From: Methanobacteriota archaeon
GTDB taxonomy: Archaea; Thermoplasmatota; Thermoplasmata; Methanomassiliicoccales; UBA472
DNA: 34,946 bases
Assembly: GCA_012729095.1 (NCBI GenBank)
Contig: JAAYDU010000009.1
Coordinates: 1-34,946 of the forward strand
Direction of reading: 5' to 3'
How positions within the stretch are numbered: the first letter of the stretch is position 1; every line of letters starts with the position of its first letter. Below, in pieces: positions 15,425 through 23,234 of the stretch. The position numbers and the translations under genes were made by a program. The notes below the pieces were generated by a model that was not told the DNA's origin, did not search any database, and saw only the letters and a program-made list of their open reading frames with translations.

Positions 15425-16431
15425 TGATAGAGCTGGACGGTTCGGAGGGCGAGGGCGGCGGGCAGACCGTGCGCACGGCGCTTTCGCTTTCGACGCTGAC
15501 CGGCCAGCCGTTCCATATCACCGACATCAGGGCGGGCAGGCCGGACCCCGGGCTCAAGCCACAGCACCTGGCCGGCGTGCGCCTTGTGCAGCAGCTTTGC
15601 TCGGCGCGGGTGGAGGGGGGGTACGCGGGTTCGCGCGAGCTGACCTTTTTCCCCGGCACATTGTCAGGAGGGACGCACGAGTACGACGTGGGGACGGCGG
15701 GCAGCCTGACTTTGCTCATGCAGTCGGCCCTTCCCGCCCTGGTGGCCTCGCCGCTGGAGACGGGGCTGATGCTCACTGGAGGCACGAACGTGCGCTGGTC
15801 CCCGCCAGTGGACCATTACCAGATGGTGCTGTTCCCCCTGCTCAGACGCATGGGTGCGGAACTGGAAATGACCGTTCTGAGCCGGGGTTTCCATCCCAAG
15901 GGCGGGGGAACGGTCAGACTGAGGGTGAAGGGCGGCCCCCTCTCGCCGCTGAGGCTGGAGGAGCGCGGGGAGCTGCTGAGGGTGCTCGGAAGGAGCTGCG
16001 TGCAGGATCTGCCGGAGGGAGTGGCCGACCGAATGCTGGCCTCGGCCCGGAGGGAGTTTCCGGATATGATCGCCGAGAAGGTGGTCTCCACGGGGCGCTC
16101 CCCGGGGGCCGGGCTGACCCTGGCCGCGGAATACGGGGGAACCATACTGGGATGGAGCGCCCTGGGCGAGAGAGGATTGCCGTCGGAGAAGGTCGGGCGC
16201 GAGGCGGCCAGCTGCCTGAGCAAGGCCGTTGAGGCCGGGGGCACCTTGGACTCCCGCACCGCTGACCAGATGATCACCTACATGGCCCTGGCCGGGGGGG
16301 ATTCGTGCTTCACCGTGGGAAGGATGAGCGGGCACCTTGCCTCGCAGATGCGCCTTCTGCCCCGCTTCCTGCCCGTGCGCTTCGAGGTAGGGGAAGCGCC
16401 GCCCTATCGCATCGACATCATCCATACATGA
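15424..16431 (+). CDS. rtcA: RNA 3'-terminal phosphate cyclase
   Basis: RtcA converts a 3'-phosphate RNA end to a 2',3'-cyclic phosphate with ATP through a covalent histidyl-AMP. The start IELDGSEGEGGGQTVRTAL is diagnostic, as are PGLKPQHL, TAGSLTLLMQ, GGTNVRWSPPVDHY and RGFHPKGGG. The catalytic histidine lies in GHLASQMRLLPRFLPVRF close to the C terminus. The protein is 335 residues, normal for the family. The ATG shares one base with the ATPase stop (TGATG), so translation is probably coupled although the functions appear unrelated. The 3' end overlaps the opposing PAC2 gene by 14 bases. Confidence 0.94.
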   Translation: MIELDGSEGEGGGQTVRTALSLSTLTGQPFHITDIRAGRPDPGLKPQHLAGVRLVQQLCSARVEGGYAGSRELTFFPGTLSGGTHEYDVGTAGSLTLLMQSALPALVASPLETGLMLTGGTNVRWSPPVDHYQMVLFPLLRRMGAELEMTVLSRGFHPKGGGTVRLRVKGGPLSPLRLEERGELLRVLGRSCVQDLPEGVADRMLASARREFPDMIAEKVVSTGRSPGAGLTLAAEYGGTILGWSALGERGLPSEKVGREAASCLSKAVEAGGTLDSRTADQMITYMALAGGDSCFTVGRMSGHLASQMRLLPRFLPVRFEVGEAPPYRIDIIHT

Positions 16432-17197
16432 TGGAGCGCTTCTTGGCCAGTTCCTCGCTCTCTCCCGTTTTCTTCTTGATCTCCTTCAGGGCCTCCTCGA
16501 TGAGGGCCGCCTCTTCAAGGAGCGGCTGGGTGTCCAGCTGGGTATGCAGTAGCAGCTTGTCTATGGCCTCGGTGGCCGCCGCAGCGGCCCTAGCGTCGGG
16601 ATAATCGGAATGGGCCTCGGAGAGTATTGAAACGACATCGAAGTTGCGGTTCACCCCTTCATTGAGAAGGACCCCGGCCAGCCCGACCACCACCCCGTTC
16701 TCGAATATGGGGATGTCGTTCTTGATGAGCGTCTGCCTGGCCCTGGGCGTGGAGGCCACTGCGAAGACCTTGAAATCCTCGACCTCCTTCTCCTCGAGTT
16801 CCTCGACCTCCTCCCCGGACTTGTTGGCCAGCCCTTCCGGGGATATGACCATCTTGCAGCCCTTGTCCTCCACCCAGTCCATTATGGTCCAGGCCAGGGG
16901 CTTGAGTATCTCCTGGGGGGGTTCGAACTCGGACACTATGACCACGATCTTGTCGCTGCCCTTCTCCCCGATGACGCCGGAATAGACGCGAACAGGGGAA
17001 TAGGGAACGCCGTCCCTGACGATGGAAACGGAAGGAAGGTAAGGGGAATCGATCACGGCTACAAGTTCCAGGTCCAGCAGGTTGACCAGATAGTTGGCGG
17101 TTATGGAACCGACCAGGCCTATGCTGGAGAATCCCTCGATGACCGTGGCGCCCCGGAGGTTGGACCTCTTCAGCTCGATTATGTCGAAATCGTTCAT
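16418..17197 (-). CDS. PAC2-family protein (proteasome assembly chaperone-like)
   Basis: The 259-residue archaeal protein belongs to the PAC2 family related to the proteasome assembly chaperone 2. The pattern is GATVIEGFSSIGLVGSITANYL at the start, SPYLPSVSIVRDGVPYSPVRVY, then a long Glu-rich segment (GEEVEELEEKEVEDF), VVGLAGVLLNEG, and a helical C terminus. Archaeal members form homo-oligomers with an unproven link to the proteasome. Start: ATG 17197 begins the domain; the open frame extends further upstream but only as sequence antisense to the reductase gene. A TATA-like ATTAATA about 25 bases upstream suggests leaderless transcription. Confidence 0.85.
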   Translation of the reverse strand: MNDFDIIELKRSNLRGATVIEGFSSIGLVGSITANYLVNLLDLELVAVIDSPYLPSVSIVRDGVPYSPVRVYSGVIGEKGSDKIVVIVSEFEPPQEILKPLAWTIMDWVEDKGCKMVISPEGLANKSGEEVEELEEKEVEDFKVFAVASTPRARQTLIKNDIPIFENGVVVGLAGVLLNEGVNRNFDVVSILSEAHSDYPDARAAAAATEAIDKLLLHTQLDTQPLLEEAALIEEALKEIKKKTGESEELAKKRSIMYG

Positions 17198-17273
17198 CGG
17201 CGCGGATATCGGTCTATTGCTATTAATGAACCTTCCCATCACCATTATGATGAGCTCCGGGAATACACCGTCC

Positions 17274-17909
17274 ATGAGGCCCAGGGTTATCGTGAACTGC
17301 GCCATGTCCCCCGACGGGAAGATAGCTGGTGCGGAGAGGAGGCAGCTGCGCATCTCCTCCCCGGAGGACATGGAGAGGGTGAAACGGCTGCGCTCGGAGT
17401 GCCAGGCGATACTGGTGGGAGTGGGGACCGTTTTGGCCGATGACCCGCATCTCACGGTCAAGGGGCTCCCGCCGGACCGCCAGGCGCTGCGCGTGGTACT
17501 TGACCCCCGCGGAAAGGTGCCGGACAGCGCTTTGGTGCTGGGCCCGGGGGCCAGCACGCTCATGGTCACCCTGGAGGATTGCGAAAGGCGTTACGCGGGG
17601 GCGGAAACGGTGCGGTTGGGTAAAGGCCGCATAGACCTGGGCGCCCTGCTCGAGCTGCTGGGGGAGAGAGGGGTGTCCAGGCTCCTGGTGGAGGGAGGGG
17701 GGGAGACAATACACTCCTTCTTCAAGGCCGGCCTGGTGGACGTGTACTCCGTCTTCGTGGGCGATCGCATAATCGGGGGCAGGGGGTCCCCGACCCCAGT
17801 GGACGGGGATGGTTTCCTGGAGGGGGAGCGCGTGCCGCTACGCCTGGTATCGGTGGAGCGTCTCGGCACCGGGGTGCATCTGACGTACGAGGCCGTGCGG
17901 GATGCCTGA
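17274..17909 (+). CDS. 2,5-diamino-6-ribosylamino-pyrimidinone 5'-phosphate reductase (RibD-C/RIB7 type)
   Basis: The enzyme reduces the ribose side chain of the GTP-derived pyrimidine to ribityl in archaeal and fungal riboflavin/F420 precursor synthesis. The dihydrofolate-reductase-like fold is recognised by VIVNCAMSPDGKIAG, a GVGTVLADDPHLTVK loop, LRVVLDPRGKVP, and LLVEGGGETIHSFFKAGLVD. At 211 residues it matches stand-alone archaeal enzymes. ATG 17274 is chosen because it starts the domain. The next gene overlaps its end by 8 bases, suggesting coupling. Confidence 0.85.
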   Translation: MRPRVIVNCAMSPDGKIAGAERRQLRISSPEDMERVKRLRSECQAILVGVGTVLADDPHLTVKGLPPDRQALRVVLDPRGKVPDSALVLGPGASTLMVTLEDCERRYAGAETVRLGKGRIDLGALLELLGERGVSRLLVEGGGETIHSFFKAGLVDVYSVFVGDRIIGGRGSPTPVDGDGFLEGERVPLRLVSVERLGTGVHLTYEAVRDA

Positions 17910-18372
17910 GCCGGCCTTTCTGCTGGATGGCATGCTGGGTTCCTTGGCCCGTTGGCTCAGGATGATCGGTTATGATTCCGTGTACGTTCGGGACGCCGCC
18001 GACGGGGACCTGCTCGGCATGCTTGGGAACAGGTCCCTGCTCACCAGGGACCGGCAGCTGGCGCAGCGGGCCGGGCCCAGGGGGTTCTACCTGGAGAGCG
18101 ATGTCCTGGACGACCAACTTTCGGCGGTGATGGAGCGCTTCGGCCTGAGCCTGGAGAGAGAGGGGACCCGCTGCACCGCCTGCAACGGGGAGCTGGAGAA
18201 GGTGGACAAGGAAGCGGTGAGGGGCAGGGTGCCGGAGGGCACCTGGAGCGTTCACCAGGAGTTCTGGCTGTGCAGCAGGTGCGGCAAGGCCTATTGGCAC
18301 GGAGCCCACTGGAAGAACATAAGGCAGCGCCTGGACCGGATCACAGAAGGTCCCGGAAATAGTCCTCGCTGA
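17902..18372 (+). CDS. Mut7-C domain (DUF82) putative RNase protein with zinc ribbon
   Basis: The 156-residue protein starts with the PIN-like Mut7-C domain: FLLDGMLGSLARWLRMIGYD and LLTRDRQLAQRA, with the acidic residues typical of that nuclease fold. It ends with a zinc ribbon (CTAC at about 92-95 and CSRC at about 123-126) and the characteristic YWHGAHWKNI. A role in RNA cleavage is proposed for the family but not firmly established. The ATG overlaps the reductase stop by 8 bases; the 3' end overlaps the opposing 307-residue gene by 32 bases. Confidence 0.87.
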   Translation: MPEPAFLLDGMLGSLARWLRMIGYDSVYVRDAADGDLLGMLGNRSLLTRDRQLAQRAGPRGFYLESDVLDDQLSAVMERFGLSLEREGTRCTACNGELEKVDKEAVRGRVPEGTWSVHQEFWLCSRCGKAYWHGAHWKNIRQRLDRITEGPGNSPR

Positions 18373-19264
18373 GAACCTTTCCGGTGCTGGCGTTGAGTAT
18401 CATGACCCCTTTGGTGCCTTCGACGCACCATATCGGCACGTAATAGATGCCCAGCCCCCTCACGCATCCAAGGTCCAGGCGGGGATGCACGGTCACCCTC
18501 TCGGTCATTGTCACCTGGCCGTTCTCCGTGATCATGTCCCTCTCGCAGGTGTGCTCGCTCTCGACCGTCGAGCGGGCGATGGCGGAGGCGTCCTCCTCCT
18601 CCAGCAAGGGCTCCAGGCGCTTGTGCCCCTGGTCCAGGCGGGTCACTGTCTCGGGCACTTCGTCCCAGGGCTGAACGTCCTTGGTCAGGGCGTTGACGGC
18701 CAGGGTCCCCTCCCTTTGGCCGATCTTCCCCTCTCCCACGTAAAGGGGGACGTCATAGCTGAAGAGGTAATGGGGAACGAGTTCCAGACGATGGCTGAAG
18801 CCGCCCACTGTCTTGGTGGACAGCTCCACCACGTCCTGCAGGGACATGTGCATGGGGACTATCCTCTCCTCCTCACCGGCATCCTGGTCATCTTCCTCCA
18901 TCAGCGGGAAATCGTCCGCGTAGAGGTCGTCGATCAAACCGTGATCGTCCTCACCCACCAGTCTCTCGATGCGGGTGCGGCCCACCTCGTGCTCGACCGC
19001 CTCGCGGTCCCACACCACTACCTCCGGTGGCAGGGCTGCCAGGGTGGACTCCGCCAGAGGCACCAGGGCGGCCAGTACCACCTTCCCCTTGATGGCGGGG
19101 GCGGTCTTGGTCAGCTCCTCCATGGCGGCCGGGGAGTGCCGGGAATATGGGAAGAAATGCAGCTCGATGCCCTCGCGGCGCCCGCGCACGAAGGACCCGT
19201 CCTGGTCCACCAGGAAGCCCCTCGATTCCAGGATCTCCTTGAGCACCGAGTTCAGTGTGGTCAT
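18341..19264 (-). CDS. Unrecognised 307-residue protein
   Basis: I do not recognise a named family. The N-terminal 105 residues form an alternating alpha/beta pattern (ILESRGFLVDQDGSFVRG, KGKVVLAALVPL, VVVWDREAVEHEVGRTRIERLVG) that faintly resembles restriction-endonuclease-like folds. A clear metal-binding D-ExK triad is not visible. An acidic linker (about 105-135) leads to a C-terminal domain with HYLFSYDVPLYVGEG and IYYVPIWCVEGTKGVMIL. Opposite-strand frames are His/Leu/Gln-rich shadows. A TATA-like GGTTTTAATCC about 25-35 bases before the ATG suggests leaderless transcription from its own promoter. Confidence 0.75.
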   Translation of the reverse strand: MTTLNSVLKEILESRGFLVDQDGSFVRGRREGIELHFFPYSRHSPAAMEELTKTAPAIKGKVVLAALVPLAESTLAALPPEVVVWDREAVEHEVGRTRIERLVGEDDHGLIDDLYADDFPLMEEDDQDAGEEERIVPMHMSLQDVVELSTKTVGGFSHRLELVPHYLFSYDVPLYVGEGKIGQREGTLAVNALTKDVQPWDEVPETVTRLDQGHKRLEPLLEEEDASAIARSTVESEHTCERDMITENGQVTMTERVTVHPRLDLGCVRGLGIYYVPIWCVEGTKGVMILNASTGKVLSEDYFRDLL

Positions 19265-19300
19265 GCCGGGAACAGGAATCGCCGCTTGCGGATTAAAACC

Positions 19301-20284
19301 TTATCGGGCGACCTCCCAAAGGTCCCTGCCGGAGCAGGCGTCCGTTCCGAGCAGCCCCATGAACTCCGCCGGGTAGGGCTCGAACAGGACCTGCTGCAGC
19401 AAGTACTCCTCTTCGTACCTGAGGGCCCAGGAGCGGAGCATGAGCAGTGGAGCGGAAAGCGGCACCTTTCCCTCGACGAACCATTCCAGGGAGCGCAGGA
19501 AGTGCTGCTTCTCCTGGGGCTCGAGCTTCCCGGAGAAATAGCCCATGGCGTGCATCATCGCGTTGTTCCATGAACGGCAGTTCGGAGGTCTGCGCAGGGC
19601 CTGGTGCAGATCCATCGAGTATTGCTGAAGGCGCTCCTCCAAGGGAGCCGAGGAGGCGGAGATGCGCCCCAGCCTGCGCATGGCCGATTGGTTGTAGCCC
19701 ATCAGCAGAAGCTTGTGCCGGGCGTGGAAGTCCATGAGCGCCTTCGGCGTTCCCCTTTCCAGGCACCCCCGGAAGCGCGCGTGGGTGAATATCCTGGTCA
19801 GGAAGTGATCGGCTATGCGACCGTTGAGCAGCCTGGTCTCGTCCTCGATCGCCAGGTCCGGGAAGGCATTCAGCACCTCCCGGGCGAACATGCCGGAGGA
19901 CCTGCCGGTGAGAACTGCCTTGCCCTCCCCGGGCGGGTATACCCTCACGTCCTTTATGCCGCAGGAGGGCGAGCGGCCCTTCAGAAGGAAACCGTCCACG
20001 TCACTGAGGTTGGCCAGGTGCTCCCGCGTGAACCGCAGGGCGGTATCGGTCAGGTCCCTCCCGGTGCTTGGTTGGACCAGGCGGTCCGCTCCGTCCTTCC
20101 TGACGATGCGCACCGGGTCCCGCGGGATGCCAAGTCCCATGTCCGCCTCCATGCACACTGGCAGGAACTCCACATAGGGCATCAGGCGAAGCACGGTATC
20201 GCTTTTCACCATCGCTCCGTTGTAACGGCATGCTGCGAACTCTATGCATCGGCTGATGACCACTCGAGGCCGGGGATCGGGCAT
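19301..20284 (-). CDS. DUF523-DUF1722 fusion protein
   Basis: A protein of 327 residues with two domains. The N-terminal DUF523 part has the three family cysteines: ISRCIEFAACRYNG, LPVCMEADMGLGIPRDP and GRSPSCGI. DUF523 relatives include the iron-sulfur thiouracil desulfidase TudS, which uses three cysteines for a 4Fe-4S cluster. The C-terminal DUF1722 (YbgA-like) part has FHARHKLLLMGYNQ and ends in a helical region. The exact reaction of the fusion is unknown; sulfur removal from a thiolated nucleobase is a reasonable guess. ATG 20284 starts the domain; further upstream open frame is antisense sequence. Confidence 0.82.
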   Translation of the reverse strand: MPDPRPRVVISRCIEFAACRYNGAMVKSDTVLRLMPYVEFLPVCMEADMGLGIPRDPVRIVRKDGADRLVQPSTGRDLTDTALRFTREHLANLSDVDGFLLKGRSPSCGIKDVRVYPPGEGKAVLTGRSSGMFAREVLNAFPDLAIEDETRLLNGRIADHFLTRIFTHARFRGCLERGTPKALMDFHARHKLLLMGYNQSAMRRLGRISASSAPLEERLQQYSMDLHQALRRPPNCRSWNNAMMHAMGYFSGKLEPQEKQHFLRSLEWFVEGKVPLSAPLLMLRSWALRYEEEYLLQQVLFEPYPAEFMGLLGTDACSGRDLWEVAR

Positions 20285-20336
20285 TATGTCCTCAAGGCAC
20301 GGGTAAGTAAAAAATGGTATGGACCGATGAAGCACC

Positions 20337-20708
20337 GTGAGACGGGTAACTGTTTGGGCACTTGCAGGCGCCCTCCTCGCGGCCTCCGCTGCCCTGGGAT
20401 GGGTCGCCTGGGAAAGGGGGGAGATCGAGCTGTACCTCTTACTGATAGTTCCGGTACTTAAGGCCGAGGGGGGCTGCGGGGTGGCCTTCCTGCTCCTGGG
20501 TCTCGCGGCGCTGATGGCCCTCTCCTTGGGCCTGTGGACGCGCGGGGGGGAAATACCAGGGCCAACGGAAAAGGCATCGGTGGGAGGGGTGATAATGATA
20601 GGTCCCCTGCCGATCGTTCTGGGCAGCGACCGGCGGGCCGCCATCCTGGCCCTGGTCCTGGCAGTGGTCGTCCTGATGGCCGTGGTGCTGCTATTGCTCG
20701 TCCAATAG
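20337..20708 (+). CDS. TIGR00304-family small membrane protein (DUF131)
   Basis: The 123-residue protein has an N-terminal hydrophobic helix, two central helices separated by a short basic segment, the family signature GGVIMIGPLPIVLGSDRRAA (about 82-101) and a last transmembrane helix at the C terminus. Function is unknown, but the family is widespread in Euryarchaeota. The start is GTG 20337. The promoter is shared with the divergent DUF523 gene over only about 50 bases. The 3' end overlaps the opposing 72-residue gene by 18 bases. Confidence 0.8.
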   Translation: MRRVTVWALAGALLAASAALGWVAWERGEIELYLLLIVPVLKAEGGCGVAFLLLGLAALMALSLGLWTRGGEIPGPTEKASVGGVIMIGPLPIVLGSDRRAAILALVLAVVVLMAVVLLLLVQ

Positions 20709-20909
20709 GACCTCGGCAGCCTTCCAGGGATCCAGCTTCCTCTTCCTTGCCATCCCCCTCACGGCCTCCATTACCTCGAGGTAGTCCTGGTATCGCATAC
20801 CGGCCCGGCGGGTCTCCCGGCCCACCGCCACCTCCAGCGAGTCGTCCCGGCGGCGCTTTTTCAGGGCGTCAGAGAGCACCCCTCCCAGCTCCTGCCTCAG
20901 CGGTGCCAT
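20691..20909 (-). CDS. Small basic protein of 72 residues, coupled to the GMP synthase glutaminase gene
   Basis: The ATG at 20909 lies within the last codons of the GMP synthase glutaminase gene (13-base overlap), so translation is probably coupled. The protein starts MAPLRQELGGVLSDALKKRRR, has a central QDYLEVMEAVRGMARKR and ends LDPWKAAEVLLDEQ. It looks helical, with alternating basic and acidic stretches. No family recognised. A longer frame reading upstream is just the out-of-frame shadow of the glutaminase gene. It could be a partner of GMP synthase or a nucleic-acid-binding protein; both are speculation. Confidence 0.6.
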   Translation of the reverse strand: MAPLRQELGGVLSDALKKRRRDDSLEVAVGRETRRAGMRYQDYLEVMEAVRGMARKRKLDPWKAAEVLLDEQ

Positions 20910-21472
20910 TCCTCCACCGCCCTCAGGAAGTTGCGGAATATGTCCGTCCCGAAGTCTGTGTTCTCCACCTCGGGATGGAACTGGACGGCGTACAGCGGCC
21001 GGCGCAGTGAACGCATGGCCTCCACCTGGCAGGTGTCGGAATGGGCCAGCACCTGGAATCCTTCCGGTACCGTCCTCACCTCGTCGTTGTGCGATTCCCA
21101 GACGTCGAACTCCCTGGGAACCCCTTGAAAGAGCTGGTCCTCCTCGTCGACGTAAAGGCGGGTGCGGCCGAACTCGGCACGGACCGCCGGGCCGGTGGTG
21201 CCGCCGAAGTGCGTGGCCATGAACTGCATGCCTGCGCATATGCCGAGAACGGGGAAATCGGCCTTGTCGAGGAACTCGCCGTTGTTGCCCATGCGCCCGG
21301 ACTCCGAGGCCACGTCCGGCGCCCCGCCCGACAGAACTAGAGCGTCCACATCACGGACCTGATCGAAAGTGGTGGTGTTGGGAACTATCTTCGTCTCAAC
21401 CTTAAGGTACTTCAGCACGCGCCACTCTCGGTGCGTCCATTGGCCCCCGTTGTCCACCACGTAGACCCGCAT
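20897..21472 (-). CDS. guaAA: GMP synthase, glutamine amidotransferase subunit
   Basis: The archaeal split GMP synthase has a separate class I glutaminase that feeds ammonia to the ATP-pyrophosphatase subunit to convert XMP to GMP. The 191-residue protein has the nucleophile Cys79 in LGICAGMQFMA, oxyanion-region LSGGAPD, and the His166/Glu168 pair in QFHPEVE. A TATA box in minus orientation (21497-21504) is centred 28 bases before the ATG, which implies a leaderless mRNA. The partner subunit gene is nearby (22287-23234) but separated by a forward HAD gene. Confidence 0.95.
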   Translation of the reverse strand: MRVYVVDNGGQWTHREWRVLKYLKVETKIVPNTTTFDQVRDVDALVLSGGAPDVASESGRMGNNGEFLDKADFPVLGICAGMQFMATHFGGTTGPAVRAEFGRTRLYVDEEDQLFQGVPREFDVWESHNDEVRTVPEGFQVLAHSDTCQVEAMRSLRRPLYAVQFHPEVENTDFGTDIFRNFLRAVEEWHR

Positions 21473-21496
21473 CGGGGCCGAATCATCGGTATTTGG

Positions 21497-21504
21497 TATA
21501 AAAC
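21497..21504 (-). promoter_or_regulatory. TATA box for the GMP synthase glutaminase gene
   Basis: Read on the minus strand this is GTTTTATA, centred about 28 bases before the start codon at 21472. The distance predicts transcription beginning at or next to the ATG. Confidence 0.6.
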
Positions 21505-21540
21505 GATTGGTCGGACCTCCGGGATGGTCCCGGGAAATGA

Positions 21541-21547
21541 TTTTATC
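21541..21547 (+). promoter_or_regulatory. TATA-like box for the HAD hydrolase gene
   Basis: TTTTATC lies 26-32 bases before the ATG at 21573, consistent with transcription starting at or next to the start codon. Confidence 0.45.
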
Positions 21548-21572
21548 TCAGGCCTCTGCATTACGAACTAAC

Positions 21573-22286
21573 ATGAAGGCCGTGATATTCGACCTGGGCC
21601 ACACCCTGATCGACTACTACCACGACTGGTCGAGGCCGGAGGAGAGGATAGTCAGAAGGCTGTTTCACCTGGCCACGGACACCGGGGGGTGCATGGGGGA
21701 GCCCGAGTTCCGCCGGTCGGTCCTGGATATATTGAACTCGAACCGGGACCGCAAGATGCAGGACATGCATGAGATCCCTCTGGACAAGGTGCTCCTCACC
21801 ATCTTCGATTCTGCCGGCTGCTCGGTGGACGAGGGGCTCATACACGATGGCATGGAGGCCTTCTACGAGTCGCTGCGGGAGGACAGGGTCCTGGTGCCGG
21901 GAACCCTGGAGATGCTGCAGAGGGTGAAGGACCGGGGTTGCTCGATCGGCCTGATCTCGGACGTGGCCTGGGGGCTGCCCTCGGAATATCCGCTGAGGGA
22001 CATAAGGCACTTTCACCTGGAGGGCTTCTTCGACGACATGATATTCTCCAGTGACGTCGGGCTCAGGAAGCCCAACCCCCGCCTGTTCAAGATGGCCATG
22101 TTCAACCTGAGCGTTGGCAGGGATGAATCGATGTACATCGGCAACTCCCTGCAGTTCGACGTGAAGGGAGCCAAGTCCGTGGGCATGAAGGCCGTGCTGA
22201 AGAAGAGCGGTTACTTCCACCCTGACGATTCCATAGTCCCGGACCACACCGTGGACGACTGGAAGGAGCTTGACGAGCTGCTGTGA
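21573..22286 (+). CDS. HAD-superfamily hydrolase
   Basis: A haloacid dehalogenase-like hydrolase of 237 residues. Motif I is AVIFDLGHTLID with nucleophile Asp7 but Gly in place of the second Asp, as in several dehalogenase-like and uncharacterised branches. The cap domain is helical (about 16-110). Motif II is in GLISDVAW, motif III around LRKPNPRLFK, and motif IV in MYIGNSLQFDVKGAKSVGMKAV. Typical phosphatases of the family keep the second Asp, so activity may differ. The stop codon forms palindrome TGATCA with that of the opposing gene. Confidence 0.85.
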   Translation: MKAVIFDLGHTLIDYYHDWSRPEERIVRRLFHLATDTGGCMGEPEFRRSVLDILNSNRDRKMQDMHEIPLDKVLLTIFDSAGCSVDEGLIHDGMEAFYESLREDRVLVPGTLEMLQRVKDRGCSIGLISDVAWGLPSEYPLRDIRHFHLEGFFDDMIFSSDVGLRKPNPRLFKMAMFNLSVGRDESMYIGNSLQFDVKGAKSVGMKAVLKKSGYFHPDDSIVPDHTVDDWKELDELL

Positions 22287-23234
22287 TCACTCCCACTCGA
22301 TGGTCGCCGGCGGCTTGTGCGTGACGTCGTACACCACGCGGTTCACGTTGGCCTTCATCTCATTGGTTATGCGCAGCGAAATGCGCTCCAGCACGTCGTA
22401 CGGGATCTTGGAGAAGGAGGCGGTCATGGCGTCCACCGACTCCACGGACCTTATGGCCACGGTACGACCGTACGCGCGGCGGTCCCCCTGCACGCCGACC
22501 GACTTGATCGGGAGGAGCACGGCGAAGTACTGCCAGGGACGGGGCATGCTTCCCTTGTCGGCGGCCGCTTCAAGCTCCTCCTCGACGATCGCGCACGCTT
22601 CGCGCACAACGCCCACCGTCTCCGGGTTGGCCTCTCCGATGACCCTTATGGCCAGGGCCGGCCCGGGGAAGGGCTGGCGTTCGGACACCTCAACCCCGAG
22701 GAAGCGGGCCACGGACCTGACCTCGTCCTTGTAGAGGTCCCACAGCGGTTCGACCAGCTTCAGGGTCATGTCCTTCGGCAATCCGCCGACGTTGTGATGG
22801 CTCTTGATCGTGTCACGAACGCCGTCCCCGCTCTCGATCCAGTCCGGCGCTATCGTTCCCTGCACCAGGTGGTCTGCGCCGAAGGCCTCGGCCTCCCGCT
22901 CGAACACCCTTATGAACTTCTCTCCGATGGCCTTGCGCTTCGCCTCCGGGTCTATCTGCCCCTTCAGAGCGGCGAAGAACTCGTCCTTGGCATCCACGAG
23001 GCGGTAGTGCACACCGAGGCCGTCGAACATGCGGCGCACGTCCTCGGTCTCCCCCTTGCGCATGAGGCCGGTGTCCACGTAGACCGTTAGCAGCCTGTCG
23101 CCTATGGCCCGGTCGACGAGAACGGCGGCGACCGTGCTATCGACCCCTCCCGAGCAGGCGATGATGGCCTTGCCGGTTATCTTGGTCCTAAGCTCCTCTA
23201 CCTTCTCCTTGACGAACTCCTGGGGATCGAACAT
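22287..23234 (-). CDS. guaAB: GMP synthase, ATP-pyrophosphatase subunit
   Basis: This subunit adenylylates XMP and uses ammonia from the glutaminase subunit to form GMP. The 315-residue protein has the PP-loop SGGVDS at residues 28-33, [11 protein letters not shown], and [13 protein letters not shown], and the dimerisation domain ending in [14 protein letters not shown], a normal family C terminus. Its ATG shares a base with the purE stop (TGATG), so purE-guaAB form a coupled purine operon. Confidence 0.96.
   Translation of the reverse strand: MFDPQEFVKEKVEELRTKITGKAIIACSGGVDSTVAAVLVDRAIGDRLLTVYVDTGLMRKGETEDVRRMFDGLGVHYRLVDAKDEFFAALKGQIDPEAKRKAIGEKFIRVFEREAEAFGADHLVQGTIAPDWIESGDGVRDTIKSHHNVGGLPKDMTLKLVEPLWDLYKDEVRSVARFLGVEVSERQPFPGPALAIRVIGEANPETVGVVREACAIVEEELEAAADKGSMPRPWQYFAVLLPIKSVGVQGDRRAYGRTVAIRSVESVDAMTASFSKIPYDVLERISLRITNEMKANVNRVVYDVTHKPPATIEWE

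Noticed and set aside
17198-17569. Long N-terminal extension of the PAC2 protein
   Set aside because: The extension is antisense to the reductase gene and carries no conserved sequence.
18485-19573. A 362-codon plus-strand frame across the 307-residue gene and the end of the DUF523 gene
   Set aside because: It spans parts of two opposing genes and an intergenic promoter, and its protein is His/Leu/Gln-rich, typical of antisense frames.
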